This document shows, in pieces, positions 47,841 to 59,700 of a stretch of 64,000 bases of DNA (position 1 is its first letter; each line of letters opens with the position of its first letter). A model generated the notes under the pieces. The model did not search any database. It saw only the letters and a program-made list of their open reading frames with translations, and had not been told where the DNA came from. Source of the stretch: Pohlia nutans (lineage: Eukaryota; Streptophyta; Bryopsida; Bryales; Mniaceae); contig CM040096.1 in the NCBI GenBank assembly GCA_022496805.1, positions 14,757,501-14,821,500 of the forward strand, in the 5' to 3' direction. Both the position numbers and the translations under genes were made by a program.

Positions 47841-47848
47841 ATTTATAG
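47841..47848 (-). promoter_or_regulatory. ORC1 TATA box
   Basis: The minus strand reads ctctataaatgcc, about 250 bp upstream of the ORC1 start codon and just downstream of the E2F-like site. Confidence 0.55.
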
Positions 47849-47866
47849 AGAAGCGCGGGACGGAAT

Positions 47867-47875
47867 GGCGGGAAA
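47867..47875 (-). promoter_or_regulatory. E2F-binding site of ORC1 (TTTCCCGCC)
   Basis: GGCGGGAAA on + is TTTCCCGCC on the gene strand, a canonical E2F site about 20 bp upstream of the TATA box. Related GCGCGGGA (47853-47860) and TCGCGGGAA (about 47917) flank it. E2F control of ORC1 is known in plants and animals. Confidence 0.6.
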
Positions 47876-48736
47876 CGCTTACTGATGCCAGGTCGGAGGA
47901 TGTACCCGTTGCTCGTCGCGGGAATGCTGACGTGGTGGATGCCAGCGAAGATGATTTGTAATTGGAGCACGGGTGACGCGGCAGACGACGCGGGGACCAG
48001 GGTTCTTTTTTTCATTTTTTCATAAATGCTCAACTGGCGACTTATGGTCATTGAAAGGGGAGTTTTCCAAGGAACCACCTAAAATCCATTTTTTTACAAA
48101 AGCAACCGCTTTTAGACAAGAACCCATCCGGTTAATACCTATGTGTCACTTGAGTATCACAAATTTTATCCGGATTTTAGCCTAAAACTATGAGTTTCAA
48201 CCAATAATTTGGCAATTCCATTCAATTGATATGGCACTAACTGTCGAATCTCCCCGTACATTGCTTACGGTACATAATGTTCTTCATCACCCTACTATTT
48301 ACCTTTGAATCTCAAGCATCTATCATGGGATCAGAGGAATCACAGAGAATTTCTCTAACTTCAGCTAGTGAAGCAAAGACGGTTAAAGAGTTTAATTATT
48401 TTATTAGTAGTTTGTCTATAGTGTTGCTACAGTGTAAAGGTGTGGTCCAGCAAGGGTTGAATAACGTTATAGCATAAGTTTACCATACCCAAACTGTCAG
48501 GGTAGGAGAAAAAAATCATAAAAAGAGAAGCCTAATTCTTAAGAAATTAGTTTTTCAAATAAATTCTACTTTCTATGGTGAAAAAGGGAATCTTATATAA
48601 TATCTACAAAATCTGAAAGAATATTTGCATCATTTTGGCAAATTAAATATTTGACAACAGCTATCAACCCTGATAGGCGAGTATGGGGTATTTTGTTGAA
48701 TCCAAATATTTGACCTAAAATCACTAATCATCTATT

Positions 48737-49287
48737 TTAACCCCTAAGCGCTCAAACGACCATTTTCTGGTCGCTACCCGAATCTAACGGGCTGCCCGGA
48801 ACAAAAAAAATGTGTTTCTTGAAAAATAAAAAATATTTTAAAATACTGCATCAAGTCTACTTTCCAACCCAATTAGAATTATGGCAATCCGAGTTAAACT
48901 CCACCCGGGAGATTTTTTCAAAGTAATGCACCTCAACATTGTCTTAGTGTTATAAATTTTGCTATTTGGGGAAAGTAATGATGATCCCTCCATCATTTCT
49001 TTTGCTTTTTTGAAGTTCACAATAGATAGCCCAACTTTAACCAATCATACTAAATTTTGAACTCTAAAATTGAAAATTATAATTTATACAAATTTTCAAA
49101 GGTTAATGCTTTTAAATTCATTAAAATTTGATCTTAAGTTATTTTTGAAAGTTTGACCGTACGGATAATTTGTAGAGATGATACTCTACATTTTGTCTAT
49201 TGAACCAAACTTCATCAAACATATGGAAGGCACATATTATAACACATCTATGTTTTGTCCAATACCCCTCGGGCTTTTAGGGATTAA
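48737..49287 (+). mobile_element. TTAA/CCCCTAA element, family A (piggyBac-like MITE)
   Basis: 551 bp, TTAA (48737-48740) to TTAA (49284-49287). Ends are CCCCTAAGCGCTCAAACGACC and, complemented, TCCCTAAAAGCCCGAGG. Homologous to 9151-9699 in inverted orientation; the almost equal lengths support both boundaries. Confidence 0.88.
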
Positions 49288-50947
49288 GTAATACTTTCAT
49301 CCAAATACGTCAATTTCATTTTTATTAAAAATGATTGAAATTTGGCTCTTTCATCCAAGAAATTCTTTCAAATTACATATTGTTTGTAGCACGAGAAATT
49401 ATTTTGTAGCCAAATTCGTTTCAAATATCCACCCTGGCGAGGACCCATTCTTTGTCGTCCTAGAGTTTGTGGGGATGAATGTTGGAGTCATCCGGTACAC
49501 CACATTCATCTCAAGTTCGTAAGGACGGTCCGTTTGCCATGTCACCAACGTGACCGGGGCCGGGATGCCAACCGTGTGTAGCCACATCAGCCAGCGTTGA
49601 TTTTAATTCATATCCAGATGTGCCGGCGATCCTTGTAGATCGTGGTCGAATTAGTAGATCTGATCTTCGAAATCCGACATCTGGCTGTCTCAGAATCTAC
49701 CAGTCTATCGCACCAAGGTTACTAAGTGCAGGTTTTGGAGCTTTGCAACAACGAAGGCGAAGGGATTGTTGTGTGCGAAGGAGACGCAGGCAGGCCATAG
49801 CCGGAGCCCCTGGTCCTGAGCCGAGGCGGCGTTCGAGGATCCGGTCGGCACGCGGCGAGCAAATTGGTCGCGTAAGTGATTGTTGGATTTCCATCACGAT
49901 TTTCCGGCATTTTTTTTCCAGTGTTTGATTCGGTGCAGCGTGGCCGTTACGGATCGCCAGGGTTTGCCAGTGGAATTCGGGGAGGTTTAGGATGCTTAGG
50001 GTGTCGCTTTTGAGTGTTGATTTTCGTGATTCCTTTTGATGATACAGCGGCGAGTTAATTTGTAGCTGAACGGCGCGTTGGCGTGAGGTATGGCGGATGG
50101 TTGATGTTGTTGAAGCTGCCGTTCTTTTGTTTTTGATTACTTCCGGCTGCTTTCTCGTTTTTTTTATTTTTTAGTTTGACCTAATTTGTTTGAGTTCCGG
50201 TCCCAGTGTATGTGCCGTGATTGGAAAATTTTAGGTCAAGTTTGTAGTGGATGAAGTCAGGGCACTACTGATTCGTGAATATTATTTAAGGATTAGACGA
50301 TAGAAGATCTGGCTTGTGTGATTGATCTTTTCTTTTTCTTTTTTGAAAACTGACGTTTATTTCTCAGTGAATCAAACCAACTAACCAAAAGCGGTGGCAA
50401 GTAGATGTGCGTAATTGATCTTTGGAAGTACTGAGCGTGAGAATGAAAAAATTAGTTTCCTGTGTGCATTTAGGCGCTCGAACGTTTTTTCATGCAAACC
50501 GTCTTTTGAAGAAGTATCGGGGCGCGGAGGCGTATGATTCGTCTAATTTGAGCCTTTGGATATGGAAACCGTTAATTATTTATTTTTATTCGTTTTATGT
50601 AATGATGATAATTGTATTGAGGACCGCTCTGCCATGCCGCTTTACCAGTCTTGGAAGGGATTAATGTACAAGACCGTCCAGTCTCGAGCTACGTCTGTAA
50701 ATTTGGCGTTACCAGGAAGTGATGCTCCATTAACCATTTCACCCTTACTTTTTTGCGACTCTGTATATCATTCTTGGTGACTTTGTCAGCCCTTAGAGTG
50801 CAACAGGAAGGTGGAGTTTACTCGGATACAGAGGAGTACCATGCTGGTTGTCAATTTTTTTTAGTTGTTGCCTCTGCTATTGCTACACAAATTGTAGTAA
50901 CCGACATAAGTGCATCACTTCATGCTTGCAGTAAAACAGCAGACGGA
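49288..50947 (+). other. Promoter and 5' UTR region of the WD40 gene
   Basis: The GC-richer block at 49550-49872 ends in a good donor (cgcgtaagtg) and may be a non-coding first exon. A 5' UTR intron would then run to just before 50948 (for example the acceptor cttgcag at 50926-50932). Open frames here show no domains. Confidence 0.4.
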
Positions 50948-53759
50948 ATGGCGCAGCTGCAAGATGACGGGCAGTACGTGGGCGACGAGTACATGGTGGT
51001 GGATTTTGAGGATGACGCAGATGATCAGCTGCAGGCGGCCCGTGACCGGAACTCTCTTGATTCAGATTCAGATGATGAAATTGATGTGGTGAGTGGGCAC
51101 TATTTAGGTTTTTACCGAATTCCGGAACGTTTGTGTGGTTACGTGTGAGATGGTTTGTGTTAAATGTTTTTAATGCACTTGCAGATGAGTAAAGTATCGG
51201 ACACCACTGCCGCGCAAGCCAGACGGGGAAAGGATATTCAAGGCATTCCATGGGATCGGCTACAATTTACAAGGGAGAAGTACCGAGAAACCCGGCTACA
51301 GCAGTATAAGAATTACGTGAATTTGCATCAGCCACATGATGAACTAGAGAAGGTGACTGATAATGCTTTCTTGTTACGATATCACGATCGCATAGTATGT
51401 AGACTCTCACACTATTTCAGACTTTTAAGTATGTCTGAGCTATTTCAAGCTTCAGTTGCGTTTGGGTTTTGTGAAACTGATACTATTTTTGGCTCACGTT
51501 GGGAAGGCGTGATACATATGCAATTACTTGATCCTGCTCGTACACTTACTCCTATTTTCGTATGCACAGGAGTGCAAAATGGTAGAGAAGGAAAAGGAAT
51601 TTTATCATTTCCGACACAATACTAGATCAGTTAAATCTACCATCGTCCATTTTCAGGTGAGCTATTTTCTCACAACAGCTATTGTCTTGAGCTTTGCCTT
51701 GTATTGCTTTATGTGAAAGATTTTTACGTATGTGACCTATAGGCGATCGAGGTTCCACTCTGTTACTGAGTGCTTAAAATCTTAGACTGGCACTATGCTG
51801 AGGTTGATCAGATTTTCTCTTTCTCATTGGCTTGTTGTTTGTGGGTGAACGATGATCAGCTGCGAAACCTAGTGTGGGCGACTTCCAAGCACGATGTGTA
51901 TCTTATGCACAGCTATTCAGTGATGCACTGGTCGCCCTTGACCAGGAAAGGAACCGAAGTGCTCAATGTTGCAGGCCCTGTTGTTCCAGCCTTAGAGGTA
52001 ACTGCATCAGTTGCTTCTTCACTTTGTAGTATTCATATCTTCATTCTGTCAACCTTTTGAATCAGTTTTTGAAAACTTGCGTCGATCTTTGTGGGGAGAG
52101 GTCTTGCTCTTCAGTTTTGAAATGTTCTATGCTTTTGTGCGCTGTGCTTCAACGTTCTGTTAGTCATAGCCATTGTCTCGTTTGTTGTTACACGCTAGTA
52201 ATAGTCAGTAGTAAGTATCAGGAGACAAGAAGAGGTCATAATTAGAGTTGGATTTCGGTTCTCTTTTCCACTGATTGAAAATGTGCGGTACTTTAATAAA
52301 TTTTAGTAAGTAGTCCTACCATTTTACCTGCTCATCCTTATGAGCTACCATACTTTGCGTAGGGTCAGAGAACCCCGTGGCCCTATCAACATGGGTTGGG
52401 ACGTGTTCAGATCAGCACCATGTGTGTAAAGCGGAACCTCCTTGTAGCAGGTGGATTTCAAGGCGAGATGGTTTGCAAGGTAAGATGAAGTGGCCTAACC
52501 GATGTGTGTATGTCTAGACAATCTCCGGTACTTCACATATTTGGGCTTTGGCAATGCTTGTGTGCTTGTTTATTTCGTATTCAAAAATGTTGGCACCAGT
52601 GGCATGACTTAATCACGTTCTCTTGCTGTTTGAACAGAACCTAGATCGTCCTGGAGTATCATATTGTGCCAAGATCACCCATGATGACAATGCGATCACC
52701 AACGCCATTGATATTTATGATAATTGCAGGTGCTTATTAAGTGGATAGGGTCACTGCGATGGGTTATTTCTTGTGCTTTGTGTAAAAACCATTGTCAGCT
52801 TTCTCATTTTGAAGATGTGTTTGTTTTCTTTTGATGAGTGGGTTCAGTAAGCTTTGGGTTGTTTGGAGTGCTTTGCAGTGGAGCAGTGCGGTTGATGAGT
52901 TCCAACAATGATTCAGTTGTCCGCGTCTTTGACTGCAACAACTTCTCTGTTTTGAGCCGTTTTTACTTCCCTTGGGCTGTGAATGTAAGAATTCTTGTCC
53001 ATTTTCGTTCTTTTCTCTTTATTCGTGTCCCTCCATCCTCTTCCTCGTTTCGCTTTGCAGTGGCTTACATTTAGTGGTGCTTCGCAGAATCCACTAAATT
53101 GTTTGCAAGGAGTAAATCTTCTAACTCTCCGTTGTTGTGGGTACAGCATACCTCTGTGAGTCCTGACAGCAAAACCGTGATAGTCGTGGGAGATAATGCC
53201 GACGGACTTTTGGCTGATAGCCAAAGCGGCAAGGTAAATCAAATCATTTGTTTTGCTTGTTTGTTTGGTAAAACTAAAGCACTAATATAATTTCTTTGTT
53301 TTGTATGATCATCATCTAACACAATGTTACCTTCAATGATAACAGGTCATAGCAACATTGAGAGGCCATCTAGACTACTCGTTCGCATCAGCCTGGCACC
53401 CTGATGGACGTGTCTTCGCCACTGGAAATCAAGACACAACCTGCCGCCTTTGGGATAACCGCTATTTGGGATCCTCTTTGGCGGTTCTGAAAGGTCGCAT
53501 TGGTGCGATACGCTCCATAAGATTCGCTGCGGACGGGCGTTTCATGGTCATGGCAGAGCCTGCAGATTTTGTGCATGTATTTGACACTAAGCAGGACTAC
53601 TCTCATTGCCAGGAGATTGATCTTTTTGGAGAAGTGGCAGGAGTCTCCTTCAGTCCTGATTCGGAGTCCCTTTTTGTTGGGGTAGCAGATCGAACATATG
53701 GGAGCCTGCTTGAGTTCAACCGAGGCCATGCTAACACGTATCTCGATTGTGTCCTATAG
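50948..53759 (+). CDS. WD40-repeat protein of the C2A9.03-like family
   Basis: Nine exons join in phase: 50948-51088, 51185-51352, 51570-51656, 51860-51997, 52363-52479, 52638-52729, 52879-52984, 53147-53233 and 53346-53759, giving 449 residues. The N-terminus is acidic (DFEDDADDQ, DSDSDDEIDV). A conserved block follows (GIPWDRLQFTREKYRETRLQ). WD-type repeats begin around exon 4 (LVWATSKHDVYLM), with RVFDCNN, SVSPDSKTVIVVGDNADG and the clearest repeat GHLDYSFASAWHPDGRVFAT ... DTTCRLWD in exon 9. It resembles the plant proteins annotated after fission yeast SPAC2A9.03, whose molecular role is unclear; a propeller scaffold is all that can be inferred. It is divergent from ORC1 across 3.4 kb, so a shared promoter is unlikely. 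Confidence 0.88.
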
Positions 53760-54736
53760 CCGTTGTTTGCAAGCTCTTATGGCAGGGAAAATCTTCAGTC
53801 ACACAGCTGCAGAAACGTGAATTGGTTGCGAGGTTTCGTGGACTATCAGTATTTATATCACTGAGGAGCATATGTGCGATGGTGGGATATTACGCGTATT
53901 ATCAACAAATCAGAGCTTTTGGATTACATGCTTAGTCGTGGATTTTTCTATGGGTGTGAGACATGGGTGCTGCCAATGCCTGCAATTACAGGATTGCAGA
54001 TGTCAACTAGGAAAGCTGTGAACTTAGCGCCCCTGTTGTTTTGACAGAGGTCGTTTCTGTGCATAGATGGCAAAAAAGATGAGGACATGTAAATTGACAA
54101 TGAAATTCCGAGAAGGAGACTTAAATGGCATCGAATGTTAGCAGAGCCTATGATGCGGAAAGGTAAAGAAGACATGGTTTGACACTGGCCTTGCAGTGCA
54201 TAGCGCCAACGCTGCACGTGATTCTTGAAAGAGTAGGGAAACAGCAAGGAGGGGTTTCTTTCAGAAGTGTGTAGTTGTGTCCAGTGAAGACACTTGGCCT
54301 TTCAGGCCACAGAAGGTTAGCTTTGTCAGTGAATCATCAATTATTCGTCAAGACTATCATGGTTCGAGTGAGGATGCTCTAGCTGGTTCCTTTGGGAGTA
54401 CCCTTTGTAAATAACTGAGTGTAACCTACACTGTTCAGGTTATTTTTGTGCTCAAGTGTACATTTTTCCTTGACTGTAACAGTTGGTGATTGTAGTCTGG
54501 TGATGAACTAACGGTCTAGTGCAGGTATAACAAGTATATCTAGAATTTGTCTTCATAGGATGTGCTGATATTCTTTGAAGTTGTGGATTGCTCTGGGTTC
54601 TACTGGATACATCTGGAGGTCTGCATGTGGGTTATTTCGGTAATGATTGATAAAAGTTCTCCATCTTCCTAGGTGGTCAATTTTTTGTTCACATTGTGAA
54701 AGCAAAAATGTTTTGAAGGACTGATGTCTGTGGTTG
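53760..54736. other. 3' region of the WD40 gene
   Basis: Likely 3' UTR to about 54.5 kb (moderate GC); no further gene recognised. Confidence 0.4.
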
Positions 54737-54860
54737 CACTAGTAGAAAGTAGAAAGGTGGTCTTTGGGCACTAAGGAACAGTGATTGAGCATGATGCCCA
54801 AGGTCCATATTAGCACCAAGCTAGTGCCAACATGGACCTTGGGCACAATACTTGTTGCAG
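54737..54860. mobile_element. CACTA left end with a hairpin
   Basis: CACTAGTAGAAAGTAG at 54737 is a typical CACTA terminus. tgcccaaggtccat..tagcac and gtgcca.catggaccttgggca (54789-54846) form a 22-bp stem. No right terminus was found. Confidence 0.4.
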
Positions 54861-55184
54861 CTTGGCAAGGCCTCCAAATATCATCATAGATGGCCTCAAA
54901 TACACCAAAACTATCATATTTCATTGTATGTAACCATATATAGTTGAGTATTTCTTGTTACTTTTGAGCAAAATAATTGCTTTTCTTTTTGGGTGAATGC
55001 ATACATTGTCATTGCTTCCAATTTGGTATGCAATTAGACTTGATTGAATGTGTGCTTAGACCAAATTGTTTATAAAAATAATATTGAAAATTGTATAAAA
55101 ATGTCATGTCTCAACTTTGAAATTTGAAAAAAAAACGAGAAAAAACTATTAGTTCTTTATGATCAAATTTTCAAAGTAGAAAAT

Positions 55185-55282
55185 TGTGGCAATTATGGCA
55201 ATATGGGTCAATTATGGAAATATTGGCAATTATTGATCAATTATGGCAATATTGGCAATTATCGATCAATTATGGCAATATT
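55185..55282. repeat. Tandem repeat, about 31-bp unit (caattatggcaatattgg)
   Basis: About three imperfect copies. Positions 54861-55820 otherwise hold nothing recognised. Confidence 0.7.
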
Positions 55283-55820
55283 TTAAGTACATCTACGCCA
55301 CCTAATATTGTAAACTTCTTTCTTTCCATTGACATAATAGAGTTTTCCGCAAACTCGATGCCACTTATAGCCTCAGTTTTATTGAGATTTTGGGAAACAT
55401 AAATTGAGTGACGTATGTTAATTAGCAAAAAACAGAGCATGCTCTGGATGAGCAGGTGGTGGAGACAGAAGCATTGATTTGGATTTGGCAGAAGCAAAAA
55501 GCTAATTCGGGGACATCATAGGTGGAGTCAAAGCTTGGGGCTCCCTGAATGAACTAAAATTGGTTGGATTTAGAAAACTGAGGGTCTAAAGTTTTTGGGC
55601 ACCATTTTTGGAGCCTTGAAACTTCACACCTCCAATTTTTTAAAAGCAACTGACACGTCTACTTTTATTGGGTTCTCAACCATAGTTTTCACAAACTTTG
55701 GTCCAGTCACCCCTCTTTTACAGACTTTGCGGATAACTCTAATACACGTGTCTTTCTAGAAGTTTTCAAATGATTCATTTGAAATCCTATAGATATGGAA
55801 ATGCAGACACTTTTGTTCAT

Positions 55821-56352
55821 TTAAACCCCAAAGGACCAAAAGGACGCATTGTGTCCAAGAATAATTTCATTACTTTTGTAAATTATTTCTATTTCATAAT
55901 TTTGACTCAATGTTAACTAGAGAATTGTAAATGTCCGTAACAAGAACACAAAATCCTTCAAGATGTGATTGAATTACATTGATCGGTTTGCCCAGAAAAA
56001 ACTAAAACGTCAACGCAGGTGAATTTGGGACATGGTAGTTATGGAAGTTGATGACATAATGGGCATTTTCACACTAGAACGTCATATTTGTCAAAAAAAA
56101 GTGTACAATATGTAAAACGTTTGTCACTACTGTGTCATTTACGGAAAATCTTTAATGTATTTGAAATGGAATCTTTTCAAAATCATTGAAATATTTTCTA
56201 CATATTTTATATTATTTTGGAATATTTTGGAATAGGATGCGACAATGTCTCAACAGTGGCTGGCCAGCAAAGCCTTTTTTTTATTTTTTTTCCAAAAATT
56301 TAGATGCCTTCCAGGCTGCCTCGCTTGGGCCCTCTTGACGTTTAAGGGTTAA
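55821..56352. mobile_element. TTAA/CCCCAAA element, 532 bp
   Basis: The left TTAAACCCCAAAGGACCAAAAG and right ...CTTGACGTTTAAGGGTTAA are degenerate versions of the shared ends, with TTAA at 55821-55824 and 56349-56352. Confidence 0.6.
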
Positions 56353-56511
56353 GCATTGAAGTGTTAAATATGCATGAGAGGGGTCTTTGGAAAGCTATAG
56401 AAGTATAGTTAATTACACATCTAATATTGATCCAAAGGTTCAAATAATGCTCTAAATTGTTCAATCATTGGTATGGTCTACAACAATTTTGCTATTTCAA
56501 TGTGTACACTT

Positions 56512-57096
56512 TTAACTGTGAACTGCCTAAGCGTTCTTTTTTTGAACGATGTAGAGATTCCACGTTTTCTCATCCATCATGCACTTTCTGCAGTGTGAAA
56601 TTTTTACTAATTTTTTTATGGGAAGTTAGCTTTATGTATGTGAGAACTGATTAGAAAGGAGATGATTTGTGAAATTTTTATGCCTCATTTCATATTGTAC
56701 TGATTCACCAAAAAAATTCTAAGATCTTAGTTCAGAAAGTGTTTAAAAGTGCTCTTGAAAAATTCAACTCATAAAATTAAGCAACCAAAAAATCTCCAAA
56801 AATCACTACACTTAGAGTATTACATTTCAACCCATCACAACAAACTTCATCCATAGGTTGTCAATATCTTATTTGTAGTTGAATTACAAATGAATTTTGA
56901 ATTTCAAGTTTTAAATTTTTATACAAAATATTGGTGATTGCACTCATAGATTCAACCTTATGGATAGAATCTAAATATCATAATGTGCAACTTTTATTCA
57001 CACATAAAGTTCAAAGTATCCCTCTTAATTGCATTTTATAATGCAACTTTGCAAAACTACCCAATTTGGAGAAGGTTGTAGGCATTTAGGGGTTAA
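56512..57096 (+). mobile_element. TTAA element, family B, left end mutated
   Basis: 585 bp. TTAAC-TGTG-AACTGCC at the left replaces TTAAC-CCCT-AACTGCC of the copy at 33953; the right end is intact (GCATTTAGGGG|TTAA, 57093-57096). The interior matches 33953-34542 almost base for base. Confidence 0.85.
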
Positions 57097-57263
57097 ATAT
57101 TCATTATGATTTGCGTTGTGCAGCTTTAACTCAAGTTGTGCACTTTTGTGCACCTTCGACTCAAATTGTGCACCTTCGACTGATTATTTCTTTTCAAGTA
57201 AAGGCACAAATCAATAGTAGAGCATATTTTTGCAATTGAGATTTATTAATATCATTCTACTTT

Positions 57264-57268
57264 GCAAA

Positions 57269-57316
<48 letters not shown>
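57264..57316. repeat. (AAT)n microsatellite
   Basis: About 16 uninterrupted trinucleotide units. Just before it (57115-57180) are short direct repeats of gttgtgcac-ttcgactcaa. Confidence 0.95.
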
Positions 57317-57464
57317 TCAAAAACCTCCAAAAAAAATCCAACTTCTTTTAAAAAAGCATCGTAGAGTGTAAAGAATTAACCTAATAGGCCAAAAAATGAC
57401 CTTTGGATGTCATTTTGTTTATTGTTGAATGACTTCTTGGTCACAATCATGATTCTTGAATGGT

Positions 57465-57702
57465 CTAAACCCCTAAAGGACCAAGGATTCATGGTTTTAA
57501 AACGAAAAATCTAAACGGTCATATTGTGAAAAATATAATTTGAATGGGACCAAATCTTACGTTACTTGAATTAGTGAAGAATATTATATATGTTGAATAA
57601 AAAATATATAAATTTGAACAAAAGAAAATCTACATAAAACCTACTCACAACTACTAAAAAAGACATGAGCCCATTGGGACCTAATGGTCCTTTAAAGGTT
57701 AA
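57465..57702 (+). mobile_element. TTAA/CCCCTAA element, family C
   Basis: 238 bp. CTAAACCCCTAAAGGACCAAGG at the left, ...AATGGTCCTTTAAAGG|TTAA at the right. Interior homologous to 37852-38085. The left flank CTAA deviates from TTAA by one base. Confidence 0.75.
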
Positions 57703-58565
57703 ATCTTCTTGGTGTTTGTTACACACATTGATAGCCTTGTCTTCTTAGATTAAAATTTAGTTAAAAAAATAAAAAGTTCTCCATATTTGATTCAAATCCA
57801 TATTCATCTTGATCTCATTGGGTGCAATTAGATGAATAAAGTGAGGGAAGTTGACTAAAGAATGGCTGAAGCACATCAAATTAGATGGTAAGAGAACCAA
57901 ATCAAATTAGATTTTATTGAAATTGATATTATAATTTTAAGAGCATTATTGAATAAACTACAACATGTGTCAAATTAACTCATACTTTAGGACATTTGCA
58001 TTCAAAATGTTAGAGCGCAAAGTGAATGTGTGTAAATCATAAAATTGCAAATACAAAAGTTGTAGCATGTAAGGTATTGTACACCTTTATAAAAAAATTG
58101 AAGTAAATTGTAATCATACTTAGTTAAAAAGTTAATGAATCTCAAAACTTATCACTCTTTTGACTCAATCTTGCATGTTATTAGTGAAAGCATTTGTTCA
58201 ATCTTTAAAGTTATTTTATCAAAGCTACATAATTGGTCATATAACTACTTTGATATGTTTTACATTTTTTGTGAAAGTGTTTATTTTGCTCAATCTTTAA
58301 AATTGTTTTTTCAAAACCGCAAAATTGGCTATATACCTTGGTATGCTTTACAATTTTTACAACACTCTTTTGCTAAATTTGTTAAAATTAACCCTCTATA
58401 CCAGTGTTGGATTGGTATATAAGATTTCACCAAGTTATCAATAATTGATATCAGTATTGTATCATTCTTGACTCATACTTGAGTGGTATCATTTTTTTTA
58501 ATACTTGTCAAAGTCTAATACTTGGCTCGTATAAAAATAAACTAATTTTTTTTGGACTACTTGCT
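57703..58565. other. AT-rich, no gene recognised
   Basis: The 95-residue open frame at 58135 has internal duplication (FESV/ICSI..K.ILSKL and YFAQSLK.FFQN) but no known domain. Probably decayed repeat. Confidence 0.35.
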
Positions 58566-59128
58566 TTAACCCCTAAACGTTCTCATCCTTTTAAGATATA
58601 GCAGTTTTTCAAAGATGCATTATAAAATGCAACTAAGAGGGATATTTTCAACTTGATGAATGAATAAAAGTTGTACATTATGCATTTTAGATTCTATCCA
58701 TACGGTTAGAAATGCGATTACTATCACCAATATTTGTGTATAAATTTTCAAACTTAAAATTTAGAGCTCTTTTGTAATATGATTACGCATAAGATATTGA
58801 CAATCTAATAATGAAATTTGTTGTGATGGGTCGAAATGTAATACTCTAAGTGTAGTGACTTTTGGAGATTTTTTTGTTGCTTGAAATTAGTAGTTGACTT
58901 TTTCAAGAACACTTTTAAACAAAAATCTTTGAAATTTTGGGTGGAACACTTGGCATAAAAATTTCACAAATCATCCCCTTTCTAATCGGATCACACATGT
59001 ACGAAGCTAACTTCCCATAAAAGTTTCAACAAAAAATCCACACTGCAAAAAGTGCATGATGGATGAGAAAACGGATTTCAAATTCGTACATTATGCAAAA
59101 TATGCATGGTTGGGTGGTTAGGGGTTAA
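58566..59128 (-). mobile_element. TTAA/CCCCTAA element, family B, left half of a head-to-head pair
   Basis: 563 bp, TTAA (58566-58569) to TTAA (59125-59128). Ends are CCCCTAAACGTTCTCATCC and, complemented, CCCCTAACCACCCAACCATGC. It is the reverse complement of the next element, about 97% identical over the outer 110 bases, with a small deletion near 58950. Confidence 0.9.
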
Positions 59129-59700
59129 CCCCTAACCGCCCAACCATGCATATTTTGCATGATGTACGGATTTGAACTCCAATTTCTCATCCATCATACA
59201 CTTTTTGCAGTGTGGATTTTTTACTCAAACTTTTATGGGAAGTTAACTTCGTGCATGTGTGATCCGATTAGAAAGGGGATGATTTGTGAAATTTTTATGC
59301 CTCGTTTCATGTTGTAGTGTTCCACCCAAAATTTCGAAGATTTTAGTCTAAAAGTGCTTTTGAAAAAGTCAACTACTAAAATTAAGCAACCAAAAAATCT
59401 CCAAAAATCACTACACTTAGAGTATTACATTTCAACCCATCACAACAAATTTCATTATTAGATTGTCAATATCTTATTCGTAATCATATTACAAAAGAGC
59501 TCTAAGTTTTAAGTTTGAAAATTTATATACAAATATTGGTGATAGTAATCGCATTTCTAACCGTATGGATAGAATCTTAAATGCATAATGTACAACTTTT
59601 ATTCATTCATCAAGTTGAAAATATCCCTCTTAGTTGCATTTTATAATGCATCTTTGAAAAACTGCTAAATCTGAAAAGGGTGAGAACGTTTAGGGGTTAA
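59125..59700 (+). mobile_element. TTAA/CCCCTAA element, family B, right half of a head-to-head pair
   Basis: 576 bp, sharing TTAA 59125-59128 with its partner and ending in TTAA at 59697-59700. The right end is ...GAGAACGTTTAGGGG, identical to the partner's outer end when complemented. Confidence 0.9.

Larger units (their letters stand above)
47592..48736. other. ORC1 promoter and upstream intergenic region
   Basis: The proximal 350 bp are GC-rich and hold the TATA and E2F-like motifs plus TGACGTGG (about 47930). Beyond 48.0 kb it is AT-rich with no gene recognised. Confidence 0.45.

Noticed and set aside
54789..54846. MicroRNA precursor-like hairpin
   Set aside because: The stem is perfect enough to fold, but it lies inside a CACTA-type end, so a transposon origin is simpler. 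No small-RNA evidence is available.
6951..59700. Harbinger/Tourist origin (TTA or TAA target) for the CCCCTAA elements
   Set aside because: With a 3-bp target the left would be TTA and the right TAA, which is not a direct repeat. TTAA on both sides and the shared TTAA of the head-to-head pair fit a 4-bp TTAA target better. Kept as an alternative to test.
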